From an uncultured Clostridia bacterium (GTDB lineage Bacteria > Bacillota > Clostridia > Oscillospirales > Acutalibacteraceae), in assembly GCA_946407065.1 (NCBI GenBank), contig CAMJMQ010000019.1, forward strand, positions 1 through 50,916: a stretch of DNA of 50,916 nt, in the 5' to 3' direction. Shown here piece after piece: positions 1-8,202 of this stretch (position 1 is the stretch's first letter; every line of letters starts with the position of its first letter). The translations under genes and the position numbers were made by a program. Below the pieces are notes generated by a model. The model saw only the letters and a program-made list of their open reading frames with translations. It was not told the origin of the DNA and made no database searches.

Positions 1-208
1 GGGACCCCACTTGTCACTTCGACGTTTTGAAGGGCGACAAAATTTGCGCTTCACCGCGTCGAAGTCCGCTCTGCTTGGCAGGAGCAACCCTGAACGGGTC
101 ACTCCCCGCCGCGCTATGCGACTTCTCCTTTCCCCAAAAAGCGGGGCTTTTCGGGGACCCCACTTGTCACTTCGACGTTTTGAAGGGCGACAAAATTTGC
201 GCTTCACC
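1..208. repeat. Pair of 55-bp direct repeats upstream of ECF gene
   Basis: Bases 1-55 and 154-208 are identical (both begin GGGACCCCACTTGTCACTTC). About 98 bp separate them, including a short hairpin CCCC-aaaaag-CGGGG near 133-147. No gene is supported here; short reading frames across the repeat are repeat-derived. The second copy ends about 20 bp before the Shine-Dalgarno sequence of the next gene. The repeat may continue left of the window. Confidence 0.8.
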
Positions 209-241
209 TAAAGTTTTAGGGAGGCAGCAGGAGGTATTTTT

Positions 242-838
242 ATGTCAAACGCAAAAACAAACACCTACAAGCTGACGGGCTTGGGCATCTTGACAGCCAT
301 CATTGTTGTGCTGCAGGTATTCACCACGTTCGTCCACTTCGGCCCGTTCTCGATCACCTTAGCGCTGATCCCGATCGTTGTCGGCGCCGCCATGTACGGC
401 AAGGGCGCAGGCGCGTATCTGGGCGCGGTATTCAGCGTGGTCGTCGTGATCATGTGCATCACCGGCGGTGACGTCGGCGGCGCGATGGTATGGGCGGCAA
501 ACCCCTTCATGTGCATCATCATGTGTATGCTCAAGGGTACGGTCGCTGGCTTTTTGGCAGGCTGGATGTATGAGCTGATCGCTCCGAAGAACCAGCTGCT
601 CGGCGTAATCATCGCGGCACTGGTCTCCCCTATCGCCAACACCGGTATCTTCATCATCGGTATGCTCTTGTTCTTCAAGGATACACTGGCTCTTTGGGCA
701 GGCGGCTCCGATCTGCTGACCTACATCATTATGGGTCTGACCGGTATCAACTTCCTGATCGAGTTGGGCGTGAACCTGGTTCTCAGCCCGATCGTCGTCA
801 AGATCATTGAAGCGGTCAAGAAATCCGGCAAAGCATAA
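242..838 (+). CDS. ECF transporter S component (substrate-binding membrane subunit)
   Basis: This 198-residue, very hydrophobic protein has about six predicted membrane segments (roughly residues 12-32, 38-58, 60-80, 88-110, 120-145, 160-190). The length, the GFGILTA-like first helix and the charged cytoplasmic ends match S components of energy-coupling factor vitamin transporters. These bind a micronutrient and share a common EcfA/A'/T energising module that is not encoded here. The start follows a strong AGGAGG ribosome binding site 8 bases upstream. The gene stands alone, ahead of a strong terminator at 903-938. The substrate cannot be read from the sequence: I see no riboswitch upstream and no biosynthetic neighbour. 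Confidence 0.8.
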   Translation: MSNAKTNTYKLTGLGILTAIIVVLQVFTTFVHFGPFSITLALIPIVVGAAMYGKGAGAYLGAVFSVVVVIMCITGGDVGGAMVWAANPFMCIIMCMLKGTVAGFLAGWMYELIAPKNQLLGVIIAALVSPIANTGIFIIGMLLFFKDTLALWAGGSDLLTYIIMGLTGINFLIELGVNLVLSPIVVKIIEAVKKSGKA

Positions 839-849
839 ACTTTTCATCT

Positions 850-889
850 GTTGAGATTGCCACGGCTTCTCATGAAGCCTCGCAATGAC
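850..889 (+). repeat. Dispersed palindromic repeat, family A, copy 1
   Basis: The sequence has the form GTTGAGATTGCCACG - variable middle - CCTCGCAATGAC, with partly complementary ends (TTGCCACG...CTCGCAA). The same ends recur at 1719, 2615, 24115, 35134 and, reversed, at 37794. It lies between the ECF gene stop and its terminator. Confidence 0.8.
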
Positions 890-902
890 AAACAAAAGAC
901 GA

Positions 903-938
903 AGCGCTCTGTATCACACGGTACAGAGCGCTGTTTTT
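903..938 (+). terminator. Rho-independent terminator after ECF gene
   Basis: An 11-bp perfect stem (AGCGCTCTGTA, 903-913, with TACAGAGCGCT, 922-932) has an 8-base loop and is followed by TGTTTTT. The convergent gene at 937 ends inside the T-run, so it may work in both directions. Confidence 0.85.
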
Positions 939-1824
939 ATTCACTGTCATTTTGATCCGTATCCGTCACAGGCGGATCGTTCGGCTCGGGGAGAATTTCC
1001 CCGGGCTTTTCTTTTGTTGTATCTGATTGATCCTTCGATCTTCTGCCGATCAGGATGCCCAGCCATACCAGACCGCCGATCAGGATCGGGATGCCCGCGC
1101 CGAGCAGGATCCATTTGAATACGTTATCCCCTCGCCGCAAATCGAAGAAGCCTGATGACGAATCCTCCGCGTTATCCCCGCCGATGCTGAGATCGGATGT
1201 TCCGCCGCCGTGTTTGGAGGCGGACGCCGCTGTTCCGGATGAACTTTTATCGGTGCGGCTCACCTTGGCGGCAGCCTCCACATCATCCTTACCGAGCTTG
1301 ACGGTCAGCGAATGATCGCTCCAATCCGACAACAGCTTTTTGTTCGCATCAGCCGCCTGCACCATATGCAGGGTGAAATTGACCGAGCCCTCTTTGAGCG
1401 CCTTGAAGGACACGCGACACAGCTTGCCGCTGACCGCGCTGTCGGAGGCAAAAGCAAAGGTGACCTTGCCCTTCTCGGAATGATCGCGCACCGTTGCGGC
1501 ATCGTCGGCGACGACGGAATAGTAGCCTGCCATATCCTCGGCAAAACGCAGTTCAAACACTGCCGCGGTCACCTTGCGGGCGCTGTAGACATCGATATAG
1601 AACACAGCGCTCTTCTCCGAACGGGGCGTATACTCGATGGAGCAATCCTCCGCCGCGGAACAAATACAAATCGGCAGGAGCCACAACAGTAAGAGCGCGA
1701 AAGTAAAGATTTTAAAAGGTTGAGATTGCCACGATCCTAACGGATCTCGCAACGACTTATTAAGTTGAGATCGCCGCGATACCGGCGAATTGCGGGATGC
1801 CCCGATTGGTTCGATCCGCCTCAT
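937..1824 (-). CDS. Secreted, membrane-anchored protein with cohesin-like domain
   Basis: The 295-residue product has an N-terminal hydrophobic segment (about residues 38-57, FKIFTFALLLLWLLP then ICSAAED) consistent with a signal peptide. A beta-rich domain follows (about 60-180) whose pattern, with AVFELRFAEDMAGY and GKVTFAFASDSAVSG-type strands, resembles cohesin folds. Then come a Ser/Gly/Asp-rich linker, one transmembrane helix (about 240-262) and a short charged tail. The start overlaps the upstream SDR stop as ATGA, suggesting translational coupling. Oddly, the first 36 codons run through two tandem family-A repeats, so the residues before the signal segment are repeat-derived. No dockerin partner is visible. 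The exact role is unknown. Confidence 0.65.
   Translation of the reverse strand: MRRIEPIGASRNSPVSRRSQLNKSLRDPLGSWQSQPFKIFTFALLLLWLLPICICSAAEDCSIEYTPRSEKSAVFYIDVYSARKVTAAVFELRFAEDMAGYYSVVADDAATVRDHSEKGKVTFAFASDSAVSGKLCRVSFKALKEGSVNFTLHMVQAADANKKLLSDWSDHSLTVKLGKDDVEAAAKVSRTDKSSSGTAASASKHGGGTSDLSIGGDNAEDSSSGFFDLRRGDNVFKWILLGAGIPILIGGLVWLGILIGRRSKDQSDTTKEKPGEILPEPNDPPVTDTDQNDSE
1719..1799 (-). repeat. Two tandem family-A repeats inside a coding N-terminus
   Basis: Bases 1719-1756 form one clear copy (GGTTGAGATTGCCACG...CTCGCAACGAC). Bases 1764-1799 form a diverged one (GTTGAGATCGCCGCG...AATTGCGGGATG). Both lie within the 5' end of the minus-strand gene at 937-1824 and keep its frame open. Confidence 0.75.
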
Positions 1825-2552
1825 ATCACCAACCCGCCGTTGACCGAAAGAACCTGTCCCGTGATGAAGCGGGCTTTTTCGGACGCGAGGAAGATCACCG
1901 CGTCGGCGATATCCTCGGGGGTACCGAGCTGCATCAAGGGTGTTTCATCCTTCAAAGCGGCAACATCCTCATCCGAGAATCCCGCCATCATATCGGTCAT
2001 CACCACGCCGGGCGACACCGCGTTGACGCGCACGCCGGAGGGGCCGACCTCCTTGGCGAGCGCCTTGGTCAGTCCGATCACGCCCGCCTTTGCGGCGGAA
2101 TATGCCGCCTCGCAGGACGCGCCGACCTCGCCCCACATGGAGGCAATATTGACGATCACGCCGCTGTGGGCGCGGATCATATCGGGGAGCGCCTCGCGAC
2201 AGCAGTAGAACGTGCCGGAGAGATCGGTATCGATCAGCCGCCGCCACTCATCGTCAGTCATATCGGTCAACAGCCCCACATGGGCGATACCGGCGTTGTT
2301 GACAAGGACGTCTATCGCGCCCAGTTCGGCACGGACGGTGTCAAACATCTGCTTGACCTGCGTGCTGTCGGCGACGTCCGCCTGCACGGCACATGCTCTT
2401 ACGCCAAGTGTCTGTATCTCTTTTATTAACGCAAGCGCTTTTTCCTCACTGCGGCAGTAATTCAACGCGACATCGCAGCCCGCTTTCGCAAAGGTAAGGG
2501 CGCATTGTGCCCCGATCCCGCGGGACGCGCCCGTGATCAATACCGTACTCAT
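1821..2552 (-). CDS. SDR-family NADPH-dependent reductase (FabG-like)
   Basis: This 243-residue short-chain dehydrogenase has the complete family signature: the cofactor-binding GASRGIG (residues 8-14), NNAG (85-88), catalytic Ser138, Tyr151 and Lys155 (YSAAK), and a C-terminal VNGG motif. FabG-type enzymes reduce 3-oxoacyl-ACP in fatty-acid synthesis. A closely related Firmicute branch (YmfI) reduces the 5-aminopentanone modification on elongation factor P, and lone copies like this one often belong there. There is no fab operon around it; acpP is 33 kb away. It is followed by an overlapping secreted-protein gene. I am sure of the family and unsure of the substrate. Confidence 0.85.
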   Translation of the reverse strand: MSTVLITGASRGIGAQCALTFAKAGCDVALNYCRSEEKALALIKEIQTLGVRACAVQADVADSTQVKQMFDTVRAELGAIDVLVNNAGIAHVGLLTDMTDDEWRRLIDTDLSGTFYCCREALPDMIRAHSGVIVNIASMWGEVGASCEAAYSAAKAGVIGLTKALAKEVGPSGVRVNAVSPGVVMTDMMAGFSDEDVAALKDETPLMQLGTPEDIADAVIFLASEKARFITGQVLSVNGGLVI

Positions 2553-2614
2553 CTTTCTATCCTCCGTATAGACTTCTCCGGTGCAAGCAGCGGAGTATTT
2601 GACCCTTTTTAATC

Positions 2615-2715
2615 GGTTGAGATTGCCACAGGGCGCATTTCAGATTGTCATTGCGAGGAGGAACTTTGTTCCGACGTGGCAATCTCAACCTTAACGATTG
2701 CGCCCTTCGCAATGA
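2615..2715. repeat. Head-to-head family-A repeats
   Basis: GGTTGAGATTGCCACAG at 2615 and its inverse ...CGTGGCAATCTCAACC ending at 2690 form a long imperfect palindrome. A further partial copy follows (CTTCGCAATGAC, about 2704-2715). The right-hand copy contains GAGGAACTTTGTTCC, an inner hairpin. Confidence 0.75.
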
Positions 2716-2723
2716 CTATTTTG

Positions 2724-2760
2724 AATAAAGGCAACACCGCGTCATTCAATTGGTGTTGCC
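2724..2760 (-). terminator. Terminator after trkH
   Basis: The stem GGCAACACC (2730-2738) pairs with GGTGTTGCC (2752-2760). On the minus strand it is followed by TTTATT. It sits 40 bp after the end of the minus-strand potassium-transport cluster. The plus-strand side also has TTTT. Confidence 0.6.
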
Positions 2761-2799
2761 TTTTGGTCAAGGGATCGAGTGATCCCGATTATTCATTCA

Positions 2800-4254
2800 T
2801 CAACTTCTTTTCCATGCGGCGGGCAGGAAGATCAACAGGAACGGATAGAGCTCCAGACGACCCGCGAGCATGTTGAAGCAAAAGACGAGTTTAGAGAACA
2901 CGCTGAAGCCGGCATAGTTACCGGTGGAGCCGACGATGTTCATACCGGGACCGGTGTTGTTCAAGGTCGCCAAGACGCTCGAAAAGCTCGTCATAAAATC
3001 AAAGCCGTTCAACGAGATCAGGATCGTAGTCACGATGATGATCGCCATATAGATCACGAAAAATACGCTGACCGAGCGGCTCACCTCGTGGGTGACCTTC
3101 TTGCTGTCCATTCTGACAGTGTGGACGGTGCGCGGATGCAGGATCAGGGTGAATTCCTTTTTGATCCCCTTGAGCAGGATCACAAAGCGCGAGACCTTCA
3201 AGCCGCCGCCGGTGGAGCCCGCACACGCGCCGATACAGGTCGCGATCAGCACCAGTGTCTTGGAGAACTCCGGCCAGTGGTTGACGTCGGTGATCGCCAT
3301 ACCGGTGGAGGACTCGACAGAGGTGATGTAGAAGTAGCTCTGGTGAAAGGATTGGAAGAAGCTGCCCTCAAACATCCCGTGAGCGGACAGATCGATCGCG
3401 ATCGCTACGGTAAAGCCGAGGGTGAGTCCGATATAGACCCACAGCTCCTCGTTCTTGAACGCCTGCTTGAAGCGGCGGGAAAGGATCGCGATATAGACGT
3501 AAAAATTTACGCCAAACAGCATCATAAAGACGGCGACGACGGTTTGCAGATACGGGCTGAAACGCGCCATCGAATCGTTGTAGACCATAAAGCCGCCGGT
3601 GCCCGCCGTGGAGAAGGAGGTGGTGATCGCGTCAAAGAAGTTCATCCCGCCGAACAGCAGCAGGACACATTCGAGTACAGTCAGCCCGCAGTAGATCCCG
3701 TACAACAGCGCCGCGTAGTTACGGAGCTTGGGCATACTTTTGTTGACGGAGGGGCCGGTGGACTCCGCTTTCATCAGGTTGATCGTTTGGTTCGCGCCGA
3801 GACGCGGGATGATCGCGAGCAGGAACACGACAACGCCCATACCGCCCAAAAAGTGAGAAAAGCTGCGCCAGAACAGCATACAGCGGGGCAGGTGCTCAAT
3901 CTCGGTCAGGATGGTAGCGCCCGTCGTGGTAAATCCCGAGATCGTCTCAAACAGCGCGTCGACAAAGTGCGGGATGGTCTTGGATATCCAGAGCGGCAGA
4001 CAGCCCGCCAGCGACAGCAGCAGCCATGAAAATGCCGTTGCCGCAAAGCCGTCCTTGAGGTACATCACGTTACTCGCAGGCTTTTTGATGACCATCAAAA
4101 AGCCGAGCGCGATCATAACGAGTCCGATGATGATAAAGTACTTGAGATCCGCCCATTCGTGATAGCAGATGCCCACGAGGGTGGAAAGCTGCATACAAGT
4201 GCCTTCGATCACCAGTACCCAACCGAGTATATAAACAATTAACCGTTTATTCAT
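2800..4254 (-). CDS. trkH: TrkH-family potassium uptake channel subunit
   Basis: This is a 484-residue polytopic membrane protein. The four pore-loop signatures of the TrkH/KtrB superfamily are present: GFTTTGATI (about 107-115), STAGTGGF, CAGSTGGGLK and NNTGPGMN. It forms a K+ (or K+/Na+) channel gated by a cytoplasmic RCK protein. That partner is almost certainly the TrkA encoded 100 bp upstream on the same strand. The start has GGAGAAG 6 bases upstream. It is the last gene of a four-gene potassium cluster that ends in the hairpin at 2724-2760. Length is typical for the family. Confidence 0.92.
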   Translation of the reverse strand: MNKRLIVYILGWVLVIEGTCMQLSTLVGICYHEWADLKYFIIIGLVMIALGFLMVIKKPASNVMYLKDGFAATAFSWLLLSLAGCLPLWISKTIPHFVDALFETISGFTTTGATILTEIEHLPRCMLFWRSFSHFLGGMGVVVFLLAIIPRLGANQTINLMKAESTGPSVNKSMPKLRNYAALLYGIYCGLTVLECVLLLFGGMNFFDAITTSFSTAGTGGFMVYNDSMARFSPYLQTVVAVFMMLFGVNFYVYIAILSRRFKQAFKNEELWVYIGLTLGFTVAIAIDLSAHGMFEGSFFQSFHQSYFYITSVESSTGMAITDVNHWPEFSKTLVLIATCIGACAGSTGGGLKVSRFVILLKGIKKEFTLILHPRTVHTVRMDSKKVTHEVSRSVSVFFVIYMAIIIVTTILISLNGFDFMTSFSSVLATLNNTGPGMNIVGSTGNYAGFSVFSKLVFCFNMLAGRLELYPFLLIFLPAAWKRS

Positions 4255-4354
4255 AGTGCTTCTCCGTCAATCGTTTCGTGTAATGCAGCGCCCACGGAAA
4301 ACCGTGAGCGCGTAATCATATCTTAAGGTCCACACAAAAGCGTAAACACAATCA

Positions 4355-5713
4355 TTATCTTAAAATATCTCTCAGGTCGGCAAGACCCTTGTGCTTGGTG
4401 AGGACGATGACCCTGTCACCCGGCTCAATGGTATCGTTGCCGCCGGGCATGATCAGCTTGCCGCCGCGGCTGATACAGACGATCTGCAGATCGTTTTTCA
4501 GGTTCAGATTCGCCAGCGGTACGCCGGTGACGGCGCTCCTGTCCCTGACGATGAACTCCAGCGCCTCGGCACGGTCGTTGTTGACCTTGTACATCGTTTC
4601 GACATTGTTGCCGACGGCATTCTGCATGCCGCGGACATAACGCGCGATCGACTCACCGGTGAGCTGTTTGGGACGGATCACACTGTCGAGCGGGAGGGTA
4701 TCCACCACGGAGGAGAACTTGAGGTTGCCGAGCTCCGTGATGACCTTCGCTCTTTCGTTGACCCTCTTGATATAAAGCGACGCGAGCAGGTTTTCTTCAT
4801 CCGTATTCATCAGGCAAACCACGCCGTCGGCGCGGTCGATATGCTCGCTCAGCAACAGATCCTCATCCATCGCGTCGGCGTTGATGATCATCACGCCGTC
4901 GAGCCCGTCGGAGAGCTCCTCACAGCGCACGGGATCCTTCTCGATGATCTTGACGCTGACGCCCGCTTCACGCAGGATCTTCGCCAGATAAAAGCCGATC
5001 TTGCTGCCGCCGAGGATAAAGACGGAGCGACCCTTGTTGGAGATCATGCCCAAGGTTTTGAGCAGCTTAGCCGCAGCGCCCGAGGGCGCGACAAAGGACA
5101 CCATGTCGTTCGCCTGCAAAACAAAGTCACCGTTGGGGATATAGACCTCGCCGTTTCTCTCAACAAAAACGATGCGCACCCTGCCCTTGAGGATGGAGGC
5201 ACAGTCCGCGACCTTCTTGCCCGAGATAGGCGTCGCTTCATTCAGGCGGATCTTGATGAAATCCACCTGACCCTTCGCAAAGGAGCTGATCTTCACCGCG
5301 CCGGGGAATTTGACCAGTCGGGAGATCTCAGCCGCGCAGGTATATTCGGGGTTGATCGCCAGGGTCAGCTTGAGCTGTCCCTTGATCTTTTCCACGTCAT
5401 GGATGTACTCGGGGTTGCGTACGCGCGCGATCGTCGAGCCGATGCCGGCGTTCTTGGCGAGCAGACAGGTGTACAGGTTCAGCTCATCCGTCGCTGTGAC
5501 GGCGATCAGCAGATCCGCCGATTCGATCCCTGCCTCATGCAGCACGGTATAGGTTGCGCCGTTACCCTGTATCGCCATCACGTTCTGGGTATCGGCGATC
5601 CTCTCGAGCGCGTCATATCGCTCGTCGATCACGGTCACGGAATGGCCTTCTTCGTTGAGCTGTTCCGCGATCGAGCGGCCGACACGACCGCATCCCACGA
5701 TAATGATATTCAT
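4355..5713 (-). CDS. trkA: Trk system regulatory subunit TrkA (double RCK)
   Basis: The 452-residue cytosolic protein is a tandem duplication of a nucleotide-binding RCK_N plus RCK_C unit. The first Rossmann motif is VGCGRVGRSIAEQL (residues 6-19), ending in the acidic VIDE. The second is ILGGSKIGFYLAKIL (about 234-248). Each half ends in a TrkA_C domain (about 140-220 and 370-450). Double-RCK TrkA binds NAD(H) or nucleotides and gates TrkH, here encoded immediately downstream. This differs from the single-RCK protein encoded just upstream, so the cluster carries two channel/gate pairs. Confidence 0.93.
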   Translation of the reverse strand: MNIIIVGCGRVGRSIAEQLNEEGHSVTVIDERYDALERIADTQNVMAIQGNGATYTVLHEAGIESADLLIAVTATDELNLYTCLLAKNAGIGSTIARVRNPEYIHDVEKIKGQLKLTLAINPEYTCAAEISRLVKFPGAVKISSFAKGQVDFIKIRLNEATPISGKKVADCASILKGRVRIVFVERNGEVYIPNGDFVLQANDMVSFVAPSGAAAKLLKTLGMISNKGRSVFILGGSKIGFYLAKILREAGVSVKIIEKDPVRCEELSDGLDGVMIINADAMDEDLLLSEHIDRADGVVCLMNTDEENLLASLYIKRVNERAKVITELGNLKFSSVVDTLPLDSVIRPKQLTGESIARYVRGMQNAVGNNVETMYKVNNDRAEALEFIVRDRSAVTGVPLANLNLKNDLQIVCISRGGKLIMPGGNDTIEPGDRVIVLTKHKGLADLRDILR

Positions 5714-5777
5714 AGTGTTTACCTCGTCATATCGTAATGTAAACGAAAACCGTTTATTGTTATAGTATGAGTTGTGT

Positions 5778-6425
5778 TTAGAACTTGAAACACTTTTTGA
5801 GCTTTTTATACTCGCCGAGCACCAGCAGGGACATATCCTTGGCCAGGACCGTATCCGGCTTGACGATAAAGCTCATCACTTCGTTTTCACGAATGCCGAT
5901 GATGGTCAGCTCGTATTTTCTTCTGATATCCAACTGGACGATTGTCTTGCCCAGCCACTCATCGGGGATGCTGACCTCGTAAATGGAATGGGTGTCATCC
6001 AGCTCGATATATTCCAGAAGATGGTCGGAGCTGTAGCGGATCGCCGCCCATTTTGCGACCTGCTTTTCGGGATAGACCACCTTGTCCGCGCCGTTGCGCA
6101 GAAGGAACCGCTCCTGTCCGTCGCGTTCCGCTCGCGCGACGACAAACTTGGCGCCGAGCTCCTTTAACAGGTAGGTCGTTTCCAGAGAACTCTGAAAATC
6201 GTTGCTGATCGTGACAAAGCAAACGTCAAAATTATTGACGCCGAGCGAACGCAGATACGCTTCGTTGGTGCTGTCGCCGATCTGAGCGTCGGTGACACAT
6301 TCGAGGGCGTTGTTGACCCTGTCTTCATCGTGATCGATGCCGAGCACATCGTGTCCGAGCTGTGTGAGCCGGATCGCGATATTGCGCCCGAATCGTCCGA
6401 GCCCGATCAATAGAATAGATTTCAT
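5778..6425 (-). CDS. ktrA: KtrA-type single-RCK potassium channel regulator
   Basis: At 215 residues this protein has one RCK_N domain with GLGRFGRNIAIRL (residues 8-20) and GIDHDEDR, followed by one RCK_C domain (about 135-215). This is the KtrA/KtrC architecture. In Gram-positive bacteria such proteins form octameric rings that bind ATP/ADP and sometimes c-di-AMP through RCK_C, and gate KtrB. The KtrB-like gene lies directly upstream on the same strand. The start has AAAGGAG 6 bases before ATG. Nucleotide specificity cannot be decided here. Confidence 0.9.
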   Translation of the reverse strand: MKSILLIGLGRFGRNIAIRLTQLGHDVLGIDHDEDRVNNALECVTDAQIGDSTNEAYLRSLGVNNFDVCFVTISNDFQSSLETTYLLKELGAKFVVARAERDGQERFLLRNGADKVVYPEKQVAKWAAIRYSSDHLLEYIELDDTHSIYEVSIPDEWLGKTIVQLDIRRKYELTIIGIRENEVMSFIVKPDTVLAKDMSLLVLGEYKKLKKCFKF

Positions 6426-6517
6426 GTTGTATCTCCTTTAAGGCAACGCCGCCTCCCTGAGAGTGCGGATCGCGCCGTAAGATTTTTATCAGCCTGCGGT
6501 AAATGCGCCGCGGATTC

Positions 6518-7855
6518 TTAGCCTACCGTGATCGCTTCTTTCGGCAGTCTGGACAGCTTCTTGGTCGAGCCGGACAGCGCCGCGTAGATGATGGTCAGAC
6601 CGCCGACCCTGCCGAGGAACATCAGCAGGATGAGGATCACCTGCGAGATGATACCGAGGCTCGGGGTAATGCCGAGGGTCAGTCCGACGGTGCCGACCGC
6701 CGACGCGGTCTCAAACACACATACGTCGTAGGGCAGCTTTTCGATCATGCAGATCACCGCCGCGCTCACCAGGCAGAGCGTCATATACATCAAAAGGATG
6801 GTCGACGCGGTCTTGACGGCGCTCGCCTCGATCCGCCTGCCGAAGCATTCTGGGTCTTCTTTTCTCTTGAAGGACGCGGTCGCGTTCTTGAACAGTACGG
6901 CAACGGTGATGGTTTTCATACCGCCCGCCGTCGAGCCGGGCGAGCCGCCGATCAGCATCAGGATGATCATCACCGCCTGACCGAATCGCGTCATGGAGTT
7001 GAGGTCGAGGGTGTTGAAGCCCGCGGTGCGGGGGGTGACCGCCTGAAAGAGCGAGCCGAAAACACGCTGCGTCATCGGCAGCTGTGCGAAATCATAGAAG
7101 AAATAGATCACCGCGGGAACAGCGATCAGGATCGCGGAGGTCACGATGACGATCTTGCTCTGCAATCGATAACGCTTGAAGCGGAATTTGTTGGTAATGA
7201 CGTCCCGCCATGTCATAAAGCCGATACCGCCGATGATGATCAGCAGCATGATGACGATATTGACGATCGGGTTCTCCGGAAGAGAGGTCAGGGACGCGAA
7301 TTTTTGATCGGGCGTACCCATCAGATCGAAGCCCGCGTTACAAAAGGCGGATACGGAATGGAACACCGACATCCATACGCCCTTGACGCCGTGACTCTTC
7401 ACAAACACCGGCATCATGATGACAGCGCCCAGCAGCTCGATGACCGCCGTGCCCTTGACGACAAACTTGGTCAGTCGGACGATACCGCCCACACTGGGCG
7501 CGGAGATCGCGTTCTGCATGGTGTTGCGCTGACTGAACGTGAATCGTTTGCCCGAAAGCAGGACAAAGGAAGCCGCCATCGTGATGACGCCCAAGCCGCC
7601 GACCTGGATCAGGGTCAGGATGACAGCCTGACCGAACAGCGACCAGTGGGTCGCGGTATCCTGCACGATCAGACCCGTCACGCACACCGCCGAGGTCGAG
7701 GTAAACAACGTCTGGTTGAACGGCGTGACCGCTCGATCCTTGGCAGAGATGGGGAGCATCAACAGCAGCGCTCCCAGCAGGATCACCCCGACAAAGCCGA
7801 GTATGATGATCTGGAACGACGACAGCCGTCTTCTGTTTTTGATTGGTTTCGTCAT
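6518..7855 (-). CDS. ktrB: KtrB/TrkH-family potassium channel subunit
   Basis: This is a polytopic membrane protein of 445 residues with the pore motifs STSAVCVTGL, TPRTAGFNTLDL, GGSPGSTAGGMK and SAVGTVGLTLG. It lacks the longer N-terminal helices of the TrkH at 2800-4254, as expected for KtrB. I chose ATG at 7855 over an upstream ATG at 7915 because GGGGAGG lies 5 bases before it and the protein then begins with the usual basic MTKPIKNRRR stretch. Together with KtrA it should form a K+ uptake system. It is the first gene of the minus-strand potassium cluster, divergent from secA. Confidence 0.9.
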   Translation of the reverse strand: MTKPIKNRRRLSSFQIIILGFVGVILLGALLLMLPISAKDRAVTPFNQTLFTSTSAVCVTGLIVQDTATHWSLFGQAVILTLIQVGGLGVITMAASFVLLSGKRFTFSQRNTMQNAISAPSVGGIVRLTKFVVKGTAVIELLGAVIMMPVFVKSHGVKGVWMSVFHSVSAFCNAGFDLMGTPDQKFASLTSLPENPIVNIVIMLLIIIGGIGFMTWRDVITNKFRFKRYRLQSKIVIVTSAILIAVPAVIYFFYDFAQLPMTQRVFGSLFQAVTPRTAGFNTLDLNSMTRFGQAVMIILMLIGGSPGSTAGGMKTITVAVLFKNATASFKRKEDPECFGRRIEASAVKTASTILLMYMTLCLVSAAVICMIEKLPYDVCVFETASAVGTVGLTLGITPSLGIISQVILILLMFLGRVGGLTIIYAALSGSTKKLSRLPKEAITVG

Positions 7856-7920
7856 ACATCCTCCCCGTTGTCGTCGGTCATTCTGATTCGGACAGCTTAT
7901 GCTGTCGGCGTTCATCTGCG

Positions 7921-7949
7921 ATATTATCCGTAATAATACCCATATGTAA
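7921..7949 (-). promoter_or_regulatory. Candidate promoter for the potassium-transport cluster
   Basis: On the minus strand TTACAT and TAATAT are separated by 17 bp, about 65 bases upstream of the ktrB start. It fits sigma-A spacing but both boxes are imperfect. Confidence 0.4.
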
Positions 7950-8118
7950 CTGTATTTTACATCAACAGACAGCGAAATTCAATAACATATTAGAAATATA
8001 AAACCAAAATTATCCCGCATAGTTCGATTGCCTTTTCATGATCGGTATTGCCATACAAAATGACTAAAATTCAGGGGTAGAAAAATCTCTTTTTCTTCTT
8101 TATTTTTTTCCTATTATA

Positions 8119-8127
8119 TGGTATACT
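8119..8127 (+). promoter_or_regulatory. Extended -10 promoter for secA
   Basis: TGgTATACT is an extended -10 element about 75 bases before secA. The -35 region (8099-8104) is only T-rich. A second TATAAT occurs at 8134-8139. Confidence 0.45.
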
Positions 8128-8202
8128 GAACTTTATAATGGGGAGATATAGGGATTCGTCCCACGTTTTCTCATTATCACCGAAGAGAAAGGAACTGATA
8201 TT

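Noticed and set aside
2779..7933. Long plus-strand open frames opposite trkH, trkA and ktrB (for example 2779-4029, 4391-5737, 6503-7933)
   Set aside because: They mirror genuine minus-strand genes with complete motifs, are rich in Arg/Asp/His without domain pattern, and lack ribosome binding sites.
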